A stretch of 64,000 nucleotides of DNA, from positions 11,351,859 to 11,415,858 of the forward strand of contig CM063287.1 in NCBI GenBank assembly GCA_032173965.1, written 5' to 3'. The translations under genes and the position numbers were made by a program. Positions 50,891 through 64,000 of the stretch are shown here, piece by piece. The DNA is from Sitta carolinensis (taxonomy: Eukaryota; Chordata; Aves; Passeriformes; Sittidae). The notes beneath the pieces were generated by a model, which was not told the DNA's origin, did no database searches, and was given only the letters and a program-made list of their open reading frames with translations. Numbering within the stretch: the stretch's first letter is position 1; each line of letters starts with the position of its first letter.

Positions 50891-53216
50891 GCCTGCCCTG
50901 CCTCCCGGGAACGGCCCGGACTGGGGCGGCAGAGGAAGTAACACCCGGAACAAGATTTTAGCACTGATTTTTTACAGCAAATATTTCAGATTTGTGCAGT
51001 GCAAAAGGATGATTTTAAAAATAAAACATATGTAAAAAAATTTTTTTTTATGTTTAAACAATCCCACGGCAGTAGTAACAAACACAAATAGGAAACCATT
51101 TCAAATCAGTTGTATGCAGTTCCTCCGGGCATTTCCTGGGAAAATGACTGGAATACAACCTGACATGACCAACAGAGCCTGCAGTTTAAGCAAGGTTGTA
51201 ATACCCACAAGACATTACCAGGATAAGATTTTCATCTTTGGAAGCTAAAACTGAGGAGAGCATGTACTGAGGAGGAGAAGATAAAAGAGAGTGCAGCAAG
51301 GGACACCGAGTATTTCCCAAGACTTCAAGCGCCGTTAATTCTGCAGAGCATTTCCCAGGGACAGAGATTCTGTTTCACTGCCTGTAGAAAAACAGCAGTT
51401 TGTAAAAAAAGCACTGAGCAAACATCCTATCTAAATAGCAGCCACGTCTGTTTCATGTTCCCAGAACATCTGGAAAGAAGAATCACAATCAGAATGGACA
51501 TCAGAACATGAAATATTACTGTAAAACACACAGTAAGATACTATCCAAGTGGACAGTAAATAAAATTCTATCTTCTTGGTCAGTATAATTCTAGATTAGC
51601 TCCTGCTCCTACTGAAGTTGGTTGGAAATATTTTAAGTAATTTTAGTGGTCTGAAGCTCAATCTCTTACATTACATTTACACAACCTCTACCAATGCGAC
51701 CTTTTCTACTACAATACACCATTTCAAGTGCATGATACAAAACATAACTTCTCCTTCATACATTAAGAAGTACTTCCATGCTAGTCTAGCAGATGATATT
51801 TTCAATTTTACTGATGTGAACTAAGAAATGTTGGAAAGTGACTAGAACAGGAGATAAAACCCAAGAGAAATTAGAGCAAAAGATAAGGTAATATGTTAAA
51901 GATAAGGTTTCTGAAAGGTTACAGATATGTTATTGCATACAGACTATGCCTGGCTACTTAATGTCTAGGGACTATATAAATGGCCTTCACAAACACATAA
52001 GGACTGTCTCCTTCCATCAGGAAATGGAAAGAAATGCAATACAATTTCAAAACCAAGATGCCATGGAAAACATTTCTCAGGGAAATTAACACAGGAATGT
52101 TTTCTGAAAGGTGATGATTGAATGAAAGAACAAATCTGCAGCCCAGTATTACAAAATTTTCTCTAAGGGTAATAGACTGTGGTAATTTTGAAAACATTAA
52201 GGGTGGAGGAAGAGATGAGAGAACCTGGAGGAGTAACAGGAATCCAGGGAGCAAGGACAAAGCGAACAAGGACCAGACCTGAGGGTGCTGTCTACTTAAT
52301 GAGAAGAGAGAAGGAATTTATCATGTACCCCCTCCTTACCCCTCTCAGTGCATACTTTTCATCCTGTATTTTACTTTGAGAACAAATTTCTACTAATTTT
52401 TCTCCTGATTAGAGATTTTCCATGTAAGAAAGGCCTACAAAAGCCAAATCACCTAAATTTGGCCCAATTCAAATAATATTTTTATGCAATACCCATCTAA
52501 TCTTGCCTATTGCAATACAAAACAATCTGCATTTGCAATCTGCAGCTTGATGCTATGAAAACTAGAAATTACAGCACTTCAAAGTATCACATGCTGTTGA
52601 GAACATCTCATTTGTTCTCTCTTGGATTTCTCATGGACTTTTAAGATCAATTCAGGATACCAGCTCCAGTTCTACTGGCTGTGAAGAAGAAAAAAATAAA
52701 AAGCAAAATAAAAAAGGCAGGCATTGCAGTTTGACTGTGGTGCTGGCCAAAACAAAATGGTAAAAACACCCATTTTTAAACTTCCTACACAACATAGTTG
52801 TTCTCTCTTTGGCTTCTGAGTCATATCTGTTCATGTTACTAAGAAAGCTCCACAGAGCCAATATCACTAGGGAAGAACAAGATGTATTTTCAACAAGACT
52901 GTTAGCTGATTCCAGTTGCTGGAAAACCTTTATTTTCAAAAATTATAAAAGAAGCAGAAGAAACACTCTGAATTTCAGCTTCCAGCTACTATAGTTCATG
53001 AACTATGGATACTTGGTGTTGAAATTGTAATGATGGACATTGTCTGTCTGTCTAGGAAAATAACTTCTGAAAGATTCAGAAGTTGAAACTGTGAACTGTG
53101 TTTCTTTCTACCTTTAGAAGTACTTTAGAAGTCATTCGACCAGAAATATTGTTGATATTTCCAGAATGTCCAAAAAATTCCTATGTGTCAACACTAATAC
53201 AAAACATTTTTAAAGG

Positions 53217-53217
<1 letters not shown>

Positions 53218-53284
<67 letters not shown>
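53218..53284. repeat. AAT trinucleotide microsatellite, about 22 units
   Basis: A perfect AAT repeat in intron; translated it gives only poly-Asn. Likely polymorphic in length. Confidence 0.97.
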
Positions 53285-53285
<1 letters not shown>

Positions 53286-56200
53286 AGGACTAGATATTTT
53301 CAAATTGTGAAATGCTTCCGTTTTCAAGAAGTGGGATTTACTTTTAAATATACATGCACATGTTAGTAACTATCTGTAACAATTACTGTAGAACAGTGTC
53401 CTACATCAGACGTTTCTCTAATGCAGAGCTGAGCACTGCCAAGTGATGAAGACTACGAATTCTAAAAGATACACATGTAAACAAAGAGCTTCTTTTTATC
53501 TGCAAGTCGCTGATAAACACTAGCTAATCCTCACCTAATCCTGTGAAGAGAACATCATCCTAGCTTCACAAAGGGAGACTCTAAGGCAGTGAACTAATCC
53601 TTTGGGGAAAATACTCAGGTTAGAATGCCAGGGAGGCTAGTTACTGGTGAGGAACACTGAGGTACTGACTGGTAGGACTATGTGAAAATTTCTGTCCCTT
53701 CTGACACATTCCTGCCGCCGAGACTATCCCCACTCCCTGAGGAACCTCTCAGGGAAAATGTTGACAAAAAGACCAGGAAGGAGAGAATGAGTTTGGACAT
53801 CAACACAGAAACAGGATTTTCACACCTATACACCAGGGTGCCTTGAACGGAGACAGGAACTTCTCTGGAGAAGGATAATGCCAGTCAATAAGGACACACA
53901 TTCACAGTCATTCACAGCATTCTGAAGAGGAGAGGATCAATGGGCTCAACATCAGATGAGGGATTAAAGGCTCTTTTCCTAGCCTGGACGCAGACCACTA
54001 GACCATGCTAATCTGACAGGAGGAGTTCCTGCAAGGCAGCTGAGAAAAAGCAGAGATTCAAGTCCCAAAAAATAAAATAGGGATTCTAAAAACTCACTGC
54101 AAATTCTTTCCCAAGCAAACACACCACTAAACGCTGGAGAGTAAATAACAACAAAGTGTCAAAGGCTAAAAATCTTCCTTTTTAAGTGGCCTTCCATGCA
54201 CATGCATGTTCTGGGAAAGCATTTGACTCTGCAGCCTATCTGACACCTGGAGCAATGACCATAGACAACTCCAGCACCAGTCCAACAACCCGAGCCAGAT
54301 CATTAAATAGAGAAAAGAGGGTTCAAAGCTGAAACCTACCATCAAGCAATCAAAGCTTTAAAGTGAAATAGTCTAGTTCACTGCAGTATTTATAAAAGGT
54401 AGTATCTCAAAGCTTTCATGGAGTACAGACTAAGCCCCTGCTATTACAGACTGGAATAAACTAGTAGAGAAGGTACATTTAAGAAAGCCTTGTAAAGCAA
54501 AAATGTATTTCATCCTGGAGAAATTTAAGAATCAAAAACGATAGCAGAACACAACATGGGTAAGCCAAAATGAATAGCTTTGTAAGATAAAAGGGATGTA
54601 TTAAAAAAGGCATAAAGACTTTATAAGATAAGACTGGAAGAATGTTATATGATTTACAGCAAATATTACTACAGGTATCATGATGAAACAAATGACAACT
54701 TTCTGTCAGACAGGTTCCTGACTAACAAGTTTCTGCAGATAGGCACTGATTAAAAAACAACCAGCAAAATCCACAATCTGGACCCCTGTGGACTAAGGTG
54801 AGGGAGAAAGAGTAGAGAGAAGTACAGGCATAGCATTAATGAGCAGTAACAAAAGAGCAATTAACAAAGACAGTTGTAATCGCTTGCAACTGATACTGCT
54901 GTGTTCCAGACATTCTATGACTGGAAGTCATAAGGTCTTTACTAAAGAACTCTTTTAGTGAAGACGAGAAAATACAGTGGATGAAACCAATTCCTGAGTT
55001 CACAGCGTATTTTCATCTGTCCATGGCAACAGAATAAGTATTTCCAATATGTCTACTTCTCCAGATGCACCTCACAAGGGTCAGAGAAATTGCTTCCAGT
55101 GTTTGGACAGGCAACATCAGCTCAGAAATTTTAAATAATAATCTTTCACACTTGTAGAACTGAGAACACAGCAATCTCAATCCTAACATACATGCAGGAA
55201 AGTTATAATTAACTCCTGATTCTAACCAAACCTTTAAAAAGCAGGAAACATTCCTTTTTCAGACACAAGCTCCCAGCAGTGTCTCAATGAACATGAGAAC
55301 ATGAGTCTTTCAACATCTTTATCCAATCTGATGATACACTGGTTTGTTTTGGGGTTTTTTTCAATTCTTTGGGAAGTTGCATTTAATCCAGATAAAAAAT
55401 TTGCTACTTAATTATCCTGACTATTACTACAGAGAGGAACAAGTAGCATAGATATCCCTTAGAAAAATGTAACTGAAGTGCAAAAAAAAGCAGCATTAAG
55501 TCGTAAGGTGGAAAAACCAAAGTATTAATCTGCTCCACTCTTTGAAGCAGAGACTGGCTCTTCAAAGATGTTTTCAGAGTGTTAGCACAACAGGCACTCT
55601 GATTTAGATATGAGCACTAACCCTATAGTAATAACATCAAAATCTTTAACCTCAATAAAACAGTTCTTCTGTACTTGGCATTAAAGTAATGGTGGAAAGA
55701 ATGAAGGTCATACAAGAAACTGCCCAATGAAATATTAAGAGTTATAGTATCTATACCTGGTGAAATCATTTAGCATTCTAAATTATTATCAAAACCATCA
55801 AAAATATTATGTTGTCATGTGCTGGCTCATGGGGTCCTGTCAGTTTTGAATTTCCCTTGTTCAGATTAAAACTCCATATTAAGGAACGTTTTGGTTATTA
55901 ATAGTAAAGTACACTTAGAACAAGGCGTTAGAAACTACTGACAATGGCTATAAGAAATAGATTAGCTGCTTGTTACGTTGTTTAAAACAGGGTAAACACA
56001 AGTAGATAAGCCAAAGACTTAACAAAAAACAATGTGCAAGAAACGAAAGAGGAAACCGAAGAAAGGACGGACACAGTACTCGAGGGCGTGGTTCCCACGC
56101 ACTAAAACCCCTGTCAGGAACGGACACAAGAAGCAGGAGGTCACTGCTTCATCTGTGTTTGGAAGACAGGGCAGATCTGCAGGTCAGCTCAGGAAAGAAC

Positions 56201-57274
56201 AGGAGAAAAGGGAAGGAAAACGGGGCGGGGGGGGGAAAAGCTTGTGTGGGCAGTGAGAAGTGAAACTGTCTCCTGTCTCAGCCTAAGAGCAACTTGTCTA
56301 CCAAGGACCAGAAAAAAAATGAGCTCCTAACAAGCCCAACAGGCACAGGAGGATGCTCAATTCCCAGACCTGCTAACCGCTGCAGCAGGCTGCAGGCTGA
56401 AGAAAGCTGTGGGTCAACTCAGGAGGGAGAGCAGCAATTCAGAATACTAACTGCCCAACTCCTAAGATTTTATTTGAATGGTAGTTTTACATGCACAGAA
56501 GTTATCTATGGTGATTTCTTCGTACAAGTGATTACGTTGGGGTTTTTTGATGATTTATAATTAACTCAAATTTTCAGTTCCAAACAAATTCAAGTCTAAC
56601 TTGTGATGACTAAACTTGAGAAAATGTATGTATAAAAATGCTCAAACATTTTGGATATGTGACCTAAAGTGATGATATGAGCTTCGCTCCCCTTTACTCT
56701 AAGCAGTAACTGCAGTTCAGAAAGCAGATGGACCCCATTTAGATTTAATTGACACTTCAGTAACTGCAAGTCAAGCCAGAACACAGATGTACCTGAGCTA
56801 ACTCGTGTGTAACCACAGGAGCCAAAGCCTCAGGCAGGGATGTGAGGGGATGCATCCCTCTGTGTGCACACCTCTAACCGGATAGCTCAAGGAGCAAACA
56901 AAACAATCTAGAATAAATGGCACTACAAATATCTAATCTTTAGAGAAAAACTGAGAAGATGTTTCATGTTATTCAAGTGAATTCTAACATCTCTATTGTT
57001 CACAATATGATTTCAGGTTCTATAGCTTGCTCCTACTATAAAAATGAACTTTGAAGAATAATTTTAAAAAATCATCTAATTGAACATTTAAGCTGTGTAT
57101 TACTCCATTATCTGTAAATTAGTATTCAATTTTGAACAGATACACTAAAATAAGTTGCACTTAATTTAAATTAGATCAGTTCAACAATAACATGTTCAGA
57201 ATTATCTACTTTAGCAATCTCTCAGCTTCCACATTTTTTCAGGTGGGAAGTATCACATACTTTTGATAACAGTG

Positions 57275-57911
57275 ATATGCAGAAAAAGTAATCCACAACT
57301 CGGGAGAGTTGCAAAATTTGGCATGCTTTATTCAGCGCTGAAGGCGCACAGAGGATAATTTTTCTAAAGGCATGCGCAGCTTTCATGGCCCTCATGATCT
57401 CCTTTTATCCCCATACATATATGAACTGTGTAATCCCTTCAAGAGCAGTCATTCCCCAGCTCCGCCCGGCCTCGCTTCCTATGCAAACTGCCTAGCGAGT
57501 CCAGCGGCTGCGCCTCGCCTACTGGGGGCTGCACGGTGGTCGTGGGCACGAAGGCAGGTAGTCTTCATCAGCGTTGAACTTCTCACCCCAGCTCTCCATG
57601 CTCTCTGAGCTCTGGTCTCAGTCTAAGTGGCTCTATCCTGTAGTCTAGGTCTTGTGAGCTCTAATTATTTGGAAGCCTTATAAGTCTGGTATGCTGCACT
57701 TGCATTTTTGTAAACAATTTTCCTTTATTATGAGTCCTTGCATACGTCTGAGTTGTTTTTTCTTGCATGTACACCTCGTCTACTGTGAGAACTGCGTCTC
57801 ATTCCTACTGTTTGTAGGGCCAGCACAGTTCGGGCTTTTGGTAAAATCTCTAAAAGAAACTTCTAATTTCTAGCCCCTTGTCTCAGCAGAACATGCAAAT
57901 GTCCCAACAGG
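57275..57911 (-). mobile_element. Probable solo LTR of an endogenous retrovirus (limits approximate)
   Basis: Read on the minus strand, this block has the order expected of a retroviral LTR. A GC-rich promoter-like stretch (57450-57560) contains GC-box and ETS-like words. A TATA-type sequence GGGATAAAAGG follows (57400-57411 on plus), then a short transcribed segment, a polyadenylation signal AATAAA (57327-57332) about 70 bases later, and a short U5-like end. A TGTTGGGA start near 57911 is plausible. No primer-binding site or viral coding sequence adjoins it, so it would be a solo LTR. I found no clear target-site duplication, and I cannot match it to a named family from memory. Confidence 0.5.
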
Positions 57912-59152
57912 AAGCACAGGACAAGGGATGTAATAGAGTAAATGCTGTGAATTTTCTGATAGATACAGTACGTAGCTGAAATCTGAAGCTCTGTGACCAG
58001 ACACCGATAACACGATGATTTCTGTGTTGTGTGTGACTCACACCAGCTGCCAGAGGGCTGGCCCCACTCGTGCTTCCTGGGGTTTGCCCGCTCAGCTGGG
58101 AAGCCGAGCCGGCGCCTGAACCTGCTGGTTAGCAGTCAAAGCTGGGAGCAGTTCAAACATGGACAGACACGAGGAGATCCTCTGAGATCTTCTCTTCTAA
58201 AGCCAAGCAGGTCCCTTGTGAGTACTTACAAACCACAGTCATTCAGCTGTGGATCAGCTTAGCCAACACTGGGGAGATTTTATTTTTTAAATGACTTTGC
58301 TACTTAAACGCCATCGTTTTGCCAACTGGGAAACTCCCTGCTCTAGAAGGAAAAGACCAATAGCTTTTCTTCTTCATGATGTCCCAGCCTGCTCTCCAAA
58401 GTACATATATAGTTTTAAATTCACACACACATTCCTTCTTGCCTTCCTCTTGTTTTCCTTTCTCTTTTTCCCCCCCTTCAGTTTTAGATGCTTACTTTGT
58501 TAAATTTCAGCCTGAATTGTTAAAACCAACCCAACAAAAGGATAAATCCCCAAACCAGTCTCATGATTAGTATGACGAGCCCTAACAATCCTGCCTTTGT
58601 TAGAAGTATACCTAAAATTCATTTCCAATGTACCGATCCATGTAGGACTAATTAAAAAATGCTCTGACAAGCACTTGAATTCCACAAAGACTGAGTGGTT
58701 AAATTATCTTTGTAACTGCTGAAATAAGTTTGGTGCTACAATATTGGTTATAGCACATAACATACAGAAGATTTACTTTTTACTTTTGCTGGTGATACCG
58801 CCAAAGAGACACTTCTTAAACCAGAGATAATCCTTAAGCCAAGTGCAAGAGGGATCTGTTCATTTTATTAATTCCTTTTTTTAAAGTTACTTCAACTTGT
58901 TGAACTGCAATTTTCACTTTTAACTAGATACTACAGTTTTTCAGGAGACATCTTTTCATTTTTACAGCTCTGAAGACTAGACTTTGCAACTCAGATGTCT
59001 TGAGAAATGTCCAGGAAAGTTTGTAACAAGCACTTGTTCTAATGGCCATTGGAACACCTTGTAGTTAAAAAACAGAATATATCAGAAGTTTTTTACAATG
59101 ACAAATAAATTTTGTCATCTAATTAGATTTTACTGCAGTTGTTTCTAAAGTT

Positions 59153-59168
59153 AAAAAAAAAAAAAAAA
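59153..59168. repeat. A homopolymer, 16 bases
   Basis: A simple A run in intron after GTTTCTAAAGTT. No associated element recognised. Confidence 0.9.
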
Positions 59169-60128
59169 GATGAATTCTCTTAAAACCTGCAACAAAATTG
59201 CATTATTCTCACATGAAGGGCAGGTAGGCTAAACTACCAACTCATGGAATAAGTTGTAAGACGAAACACACTGAAGTGGATCAAGGTGGTACCCTAAACT
59301 AGATCTCCACTGGCTTCAGAAGTCAAAGTCACCATACTTCAAACTGAAAGATAGGTCCTGAGGTAACAGAGGCCCCTAGACTCAGAAGAGGTGAGCATGT
59401 TTATATGTCTATACTTATGCTCTTAATTAAGGATAAAACTGTAATTTCATGGCATTATTTACAAGGTGCAGCAAAAGATAAATAATAACAATCTGAAATC
59501 TGAATTTGATACAGCTTCTGACTTCCTCTGCAAGTTTGATGCAGCTCTCAGTAGAAAGATGAGATGCCAGAGAACAAAATTTCTCCTAAATCAGAGACAT
59601 TCTGCTAGAGAGGCCAAATAGAGCCTTGCTGCCCAGGAAGATGCAGTACTATCACAGACAAGGCTAACTGTACACTGGATGTTTGATTCAAATCCTCAGA
59701 TTAATTTCAAACAATCTATCGTTATATTTTCAAATAATAAAAATAAATAGAATAAGCACAGAAAATGTGCTTTGGAGAAAAGCCAGTTGTAGCAAAAGTT
59801 GCTTTGTCTGTGAGTCCAAAAATACAGCTTCACTCACTCACAAGAGAAACTATTCATGGACAGAAAGAACACTGCATAATTTGTTGGTCTTTGCAGGGTT
59901 CCCCCCTCTCCACCCCAATACTCCCTTTTCCTCAAAACAGCATGAGCCAGACAGAGCTTTTTGCCCCCCTACTAGTCTTGAATATTTTAGGTCTTGTGTG
60001 AGTGAATCGTAAAGAACTGGGACACAAAGTTCAGTTTAGCCAACTGCCAAACAGGAAAGCACTCATTAGTGTTTTAAAAGCATCCTTTGTGCAAATTACT
60101 ACAGTAGAGCATGATGAATCAAAATAAG

Positions 60129-60143
60129 AAAAAAAAAAAAAAA
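60129..60143. repeat. A homopolymer, 15 bases
   Basis: A simple A run in an A-rich patch of intron. No associated element recognised. Confidence 0.9.
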
Positions 60144-63100
60144 TCCACACAGGCAACATGACCAGAGTCCATCTACCCAGCCCAGTGCAACCAGCAGGCA
60201 GACAATACTGTCTCCTTTGGCTGCTTTCTCAAACTGACCTTCTTGACTGTGAAGCCCATGTACCATATCTATAAAATCAGAGTGCAGGGGCAGACAGCTG
60301 TCTTGCACTAGAATGTTAGCAAAACGCCTGCTTTTATTTTGCCTGCAAGGCTTTTTATTGCTGACATGAAATTTGAGTCTTATGAACAAGATATTTGAAA
60401 ACCTTGTTCAAGGAGAGTGGGACCAATTAATATTTGTTAATTTTGGCAGTTACACCACTAGAGCAGAGCTCCATGAGTTTTATTTACCTTGTGCCTTACA
60501 ATCTAAGAGGATGTAGGTTAATTGCACTCTGCACTGGTAACAGAAACAAGAAGTACTGTCCTTCATAGTGCAGAGTTTAGCCCAGTGCTTTCTTGAACAG
60601 TGAACACCTGTTTCACCGAGAGTCCCAGTGTAAAGGGTTTCAGATCAGTTCATGGAAAACACTGAACTGACCATACAAGAAGAAACCAGCAGAGATCTTT
60701 GAAGGTAGGTGTCAATGAAGACAGGCCTGAAGTGAAGCTTGTTCATGTAACTCAACTGCCCTTTTGAAGAGGGCAAAACCCCTGGCAGCAGACTCTCCAC
60801 TCTCCAGGTGGTCATGGGATCTGCAGCAAACTGCACTGTGCCCCCCTTGGGACTACTTAACAGAAACACAAACAGAACCAACAGCCCTGAATGTGCAAAC
60901 AACTAACACACAATGGGGGAGTGAAATCACATCGAAAATGAAAGGTGTTTAATGCACTCATCCAGTCTCTGGAAATAATTTAAAAGTAACATGACAGAGT
61001 CGCAGATGACACATTTCTGCATTAAAAAAAGACAATATGGGGCACCAAAAAAAAAGGGGTTTGGACAAGTGGATGCCACACTACATTTTGTTTTGATGAA
61101 AATGACCATTTGTACAAGGTTAAAATATGAGCAGGTCTGAAGTCTGTACAACCTTTCAGGAGAAGGGCACAGCACTGTAAAAATTACACAAAATTATCAA
61201 TTTATGATAATGAATAGAAATATGGGACATAAGAAAGAAACAAGAATAACACTTTAATAACTGCTACTTAAGCCAAAGGCTCATTTTTCAATGAAATAAT
61301 AGTATGGTTTTGGCTTCTCTGTCTTAAAAAGCTAAGCAAACAATTAAAAGATTCAGAGAACAGCAAACACAACTAAAGAAACGCAAAGACACATGACTGA
61401 GTAAATGGTAAAAAAGTGCATTATTGATAAACACCAAGTGTCATGGAAAAGTTACACTTGACAGAAAGGCCTCAAAATTATGTTATTAGCATTCAGAAAA
61501 AAATACATATTTTTTGACTACTGCTGTTTTTTTCTTCCCCACAGTCAGGTGCATTGAAATCCCTATTACAAAGTATTTATGAACCCATTCACAGAGTGGA
61601 ACTCAAAGTAAAAGTAAGCGTTTAAATGCACACATGCTCAATGACATCGGAAAATATAAATTACATAAATGGACATTAAGCATTAGCTCTTGTTCATAGA
61701 AGCAAGTTTCATACATTTGTCACGTGACATCTAAAATTAAAAGTGCAAGAGAAAAAAAGTAATTTTTTAAAAAATGTAGGTTACTAGCTTCAAAAAAGAC
61801 CTAGCAATTATTCTTACCTAGTAATTCTATTCAATGCTTACCTCTTCAATGAAAGTAACACACATAAAATTCGTGTATTAGTTAAAAAGGAAACAAATTT
61901 AGCTAGGGAAAAAAAAAGTGACAAACTGGAAAATCAGGAATAGCAAGCTGAAGGCCAGAAAATAAGAACTGAATCATACAAGCCTGATGCCTATACAAAG
62001 CACTGGAGCAGTGCATTTAAAATCAATCTGTTCATTCTAGGAAATATGTATAGTGGGACAATTTTTTTTTCTCTAATGTTTAGTCACCATAAAAACCCTG
62101 TACATGAAAACAGCTTGTGCTTTACAGTTCCAATGAAGCTCATAAAAAATTAATAGAATGTGAAGAAGGAAACATGATGATGGCTAGAGATCATATGGCC
62201 AAAAGGCATGAAATATGTGCAGGTCACATTGGTAATATGCTTATCTTACGTTTGCATCTAAGGCAGCATTTGAAACCTAAAGGCTGGATTATAGAATGCA
62301 TATCAGGAATTGTTATGTACATGAATTGCAGAGAATGTATTCAAGTTTCTATATTCTAGGGAATGGGAGAAACAAGTACAACAAAATTAACTCCCCGGTG
62401 AAATCTTGAGTATGCTCAGAAGAATGGCAAAACCGACATAAACTACTGCAAGGATTGGATTTTATCTGCTAAAAATTCAGTTTCCTTTTCTAGGGCCATG
62501 GATTGATCTTGCCCTCTCCATCACAGAACAACAACCCTTTGGTTCCTGGGGAGAGTGGTAGTTACAGACCTGTGTCAGGCTTCCAGCCCCACTCTGCACC
62601 CCAATCCCACATGCAAACACTTCCCATGGTGGGCATTAGAACTTGAGCAGGTCACTTGAACACGGCAGATCATCAAGGAGGATACACCAGTACAGAGCTT
62701 ATTGCAGTGCTTTACCCTGGAAAACCCAGTGGCTTATAAAAGAGAGAATCCTGCAGTAAATTTGCTATAGAGTCTTCTCAGCTCACCTGTATTCTCCCAG
62801 CAAACTTACATCGGGTTGTTCTTGCAAAATTGTGTTGAATTGGGCCAGTAGAACTGTTTTCTGTTTTCCTAGCAACAAATGCTATGGTTTGGTTAGGCTA
62901 AATTGCATTCTGATGTCTTATTTATCATACAGCAGCAACAAATCAGATTAAAAACAGTATTAGAGAATACAGTTCAGAACAGTGTTTGATTCATAAATCC
63001 TTAGCTTACACTATCAATGCGGGAATCAAACTCTGATAAGCAACTCTAAGAAGGCTTTTTTAAGGTTCCTCATTTATGTTCTTTAATCTTAAGACTGCCT

Positions 63101-64000
63101 GTTCTAAAACATATTATGAAAATAGGAAACTATTGTGAACTAATGTTCATTAACACCAGAGGTTGGGGAAGAAAGAAATCAGGTGCAGGTAGCAAATAAT
63201 GAGACTCCCATTCACGTTTAAGAGCTGTGTTTGTTCATAGCTAGATGTGGTAGATTGCTGACAAGGAAAAGGAAGAAGATGATCAGACATAACAGTAGAC
63301 ATTGTTTTCAAAGACGCTCTTCTCTAAAAACCACAATAACCTTCTAGACTTCACAACTCAGGATAAAATTGAGAACAAAGAGCTCCTCCCTGACAGGGGA
63401 AACTACATCTCTCCACTACATACACTGACATACTCCCAGTATCTTTTCGAATGAAGTATGTGCAAGTCAACAATGTATCTTGCTATAAACTATCTGTCTA
63501 CATGATTACATTTCCAGCTGCCATTTCTCTGTAATTTAATGCTAATTCCTTCATGTTTATATTTGATGCTTTTAATACTATTGTTTTCTAAGGCATTTCA
63601 AAAAAAGTATTTACCTCAATGAATCTGTATGGATGAAATTAAATTCAACAAAACAAAAACAGTTGCTTGAGTATCTCTGCTGTCAACACTGACTAGGCTG
63701 TCTACGAAACTGATCTGCAACACTCCTCAAGTATATTAGTAAGCAACAGGCAAGTTGCTAAGCTCAAAAAGAGTGTAATTGCAAACACTAATGAGTCATA
63801 AGAAGACAGATAGAAACTAAAATTGCAAGTTGATTAAAGATACCCTTCCATTGACAGGAACAGTGAAAGCAACTGTAAGGCACGTACTAATCTAGTTCTA
63901 CCATAAACTGGTTAAGACTCCTGGTGTCAAGATCAATCATTTGAGCCTTGTTCCAAATCATTCTTCCGCTTATGCCCTTTTGCTGTTCACATCTGTCCTT

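Noticed and set aside
50043..50964. Minus-strand open frames of 216-279 codons as a Cys-rich protein gene
   Set aside because: They are translations of the 41-bp minisatellite in all frames and not a conserved protein.
56032..56256. Lys/Arg-rich open frame beginning C-K-K-R-K-R-K-P-K-K, considered as a ribosomal-protein pseudogene
   Set aside because: I could not align it with any ribosomal protein I know; purine-rich sequence gives Lys/Arg-rich translation by itself.

Overview
The window is vertebrate nuclear DNA, most likely from a bird; the species cannot be named from the sequence. It carries one recognisable gene: the central part of ZMIZ1 (ZIMP10, a PIAS-like transcriptional co-activator) on the minus strand. 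Fifteen coding exons, all with GT-AG borders and matching codon phases, lie between 880 and 38539. They give about 825 codons of a protein that has roughly 1067 residues in human. The first ~93 residues (upstream, beyond 64000) and the last ~120 (below position 1) are not in the window. The bird call rests on close but not identical agreement with the human protein as I remember it, fairly compact introns, and no recognisable mammalian SINEs in 64 kb; it is an inference.

Layout by coordinate (the gene runs right to left). 1-879 is intron. 880-8600 holds the exons for the proline-rich C-terminal half and the SP-RING/MIZ zinc finger (exons at 4569, 5982 and 6358) and the conserved block in front of it. 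11678-23377 holds the Pro/Gly/Asn/Met-rich and Ala/Thr-rich central region. A 15-kb intron (23378-38394) carries a CpG island at about 31.0-31.8 kb, with an RFX-type X-box beside it and a perfect splice donor on the ZMIZ1 strand inside it, so it may be an internal promoter. The last exon in the window is 38395-38539. From 38540 to 64000 I see only intron, holding a GC-rich block with a TATA box (49.1-49.4 kb), a 41-bp minisatellite of about 19 copies (50.1-50.9 kb), a long AAT microsatellite and a probable solo retroviral LTR (57.3-57.9 kb).

Two anomalies affect the ZMIZ1 model. One base is missing in exon 8391-8600, which breaks the frame before the zinc finger. A 26-codon in-frame segment present in the human protein is not found where expected, between the exons at 13158 and 15636. 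Both could be assembly errors and both can be checked. I found no convincing second protein-coding gene, RNA gene, CRISPR array or new multigene system; the most interesting leads are the internal promoter candidate and the GC-rich/minisatellite block.
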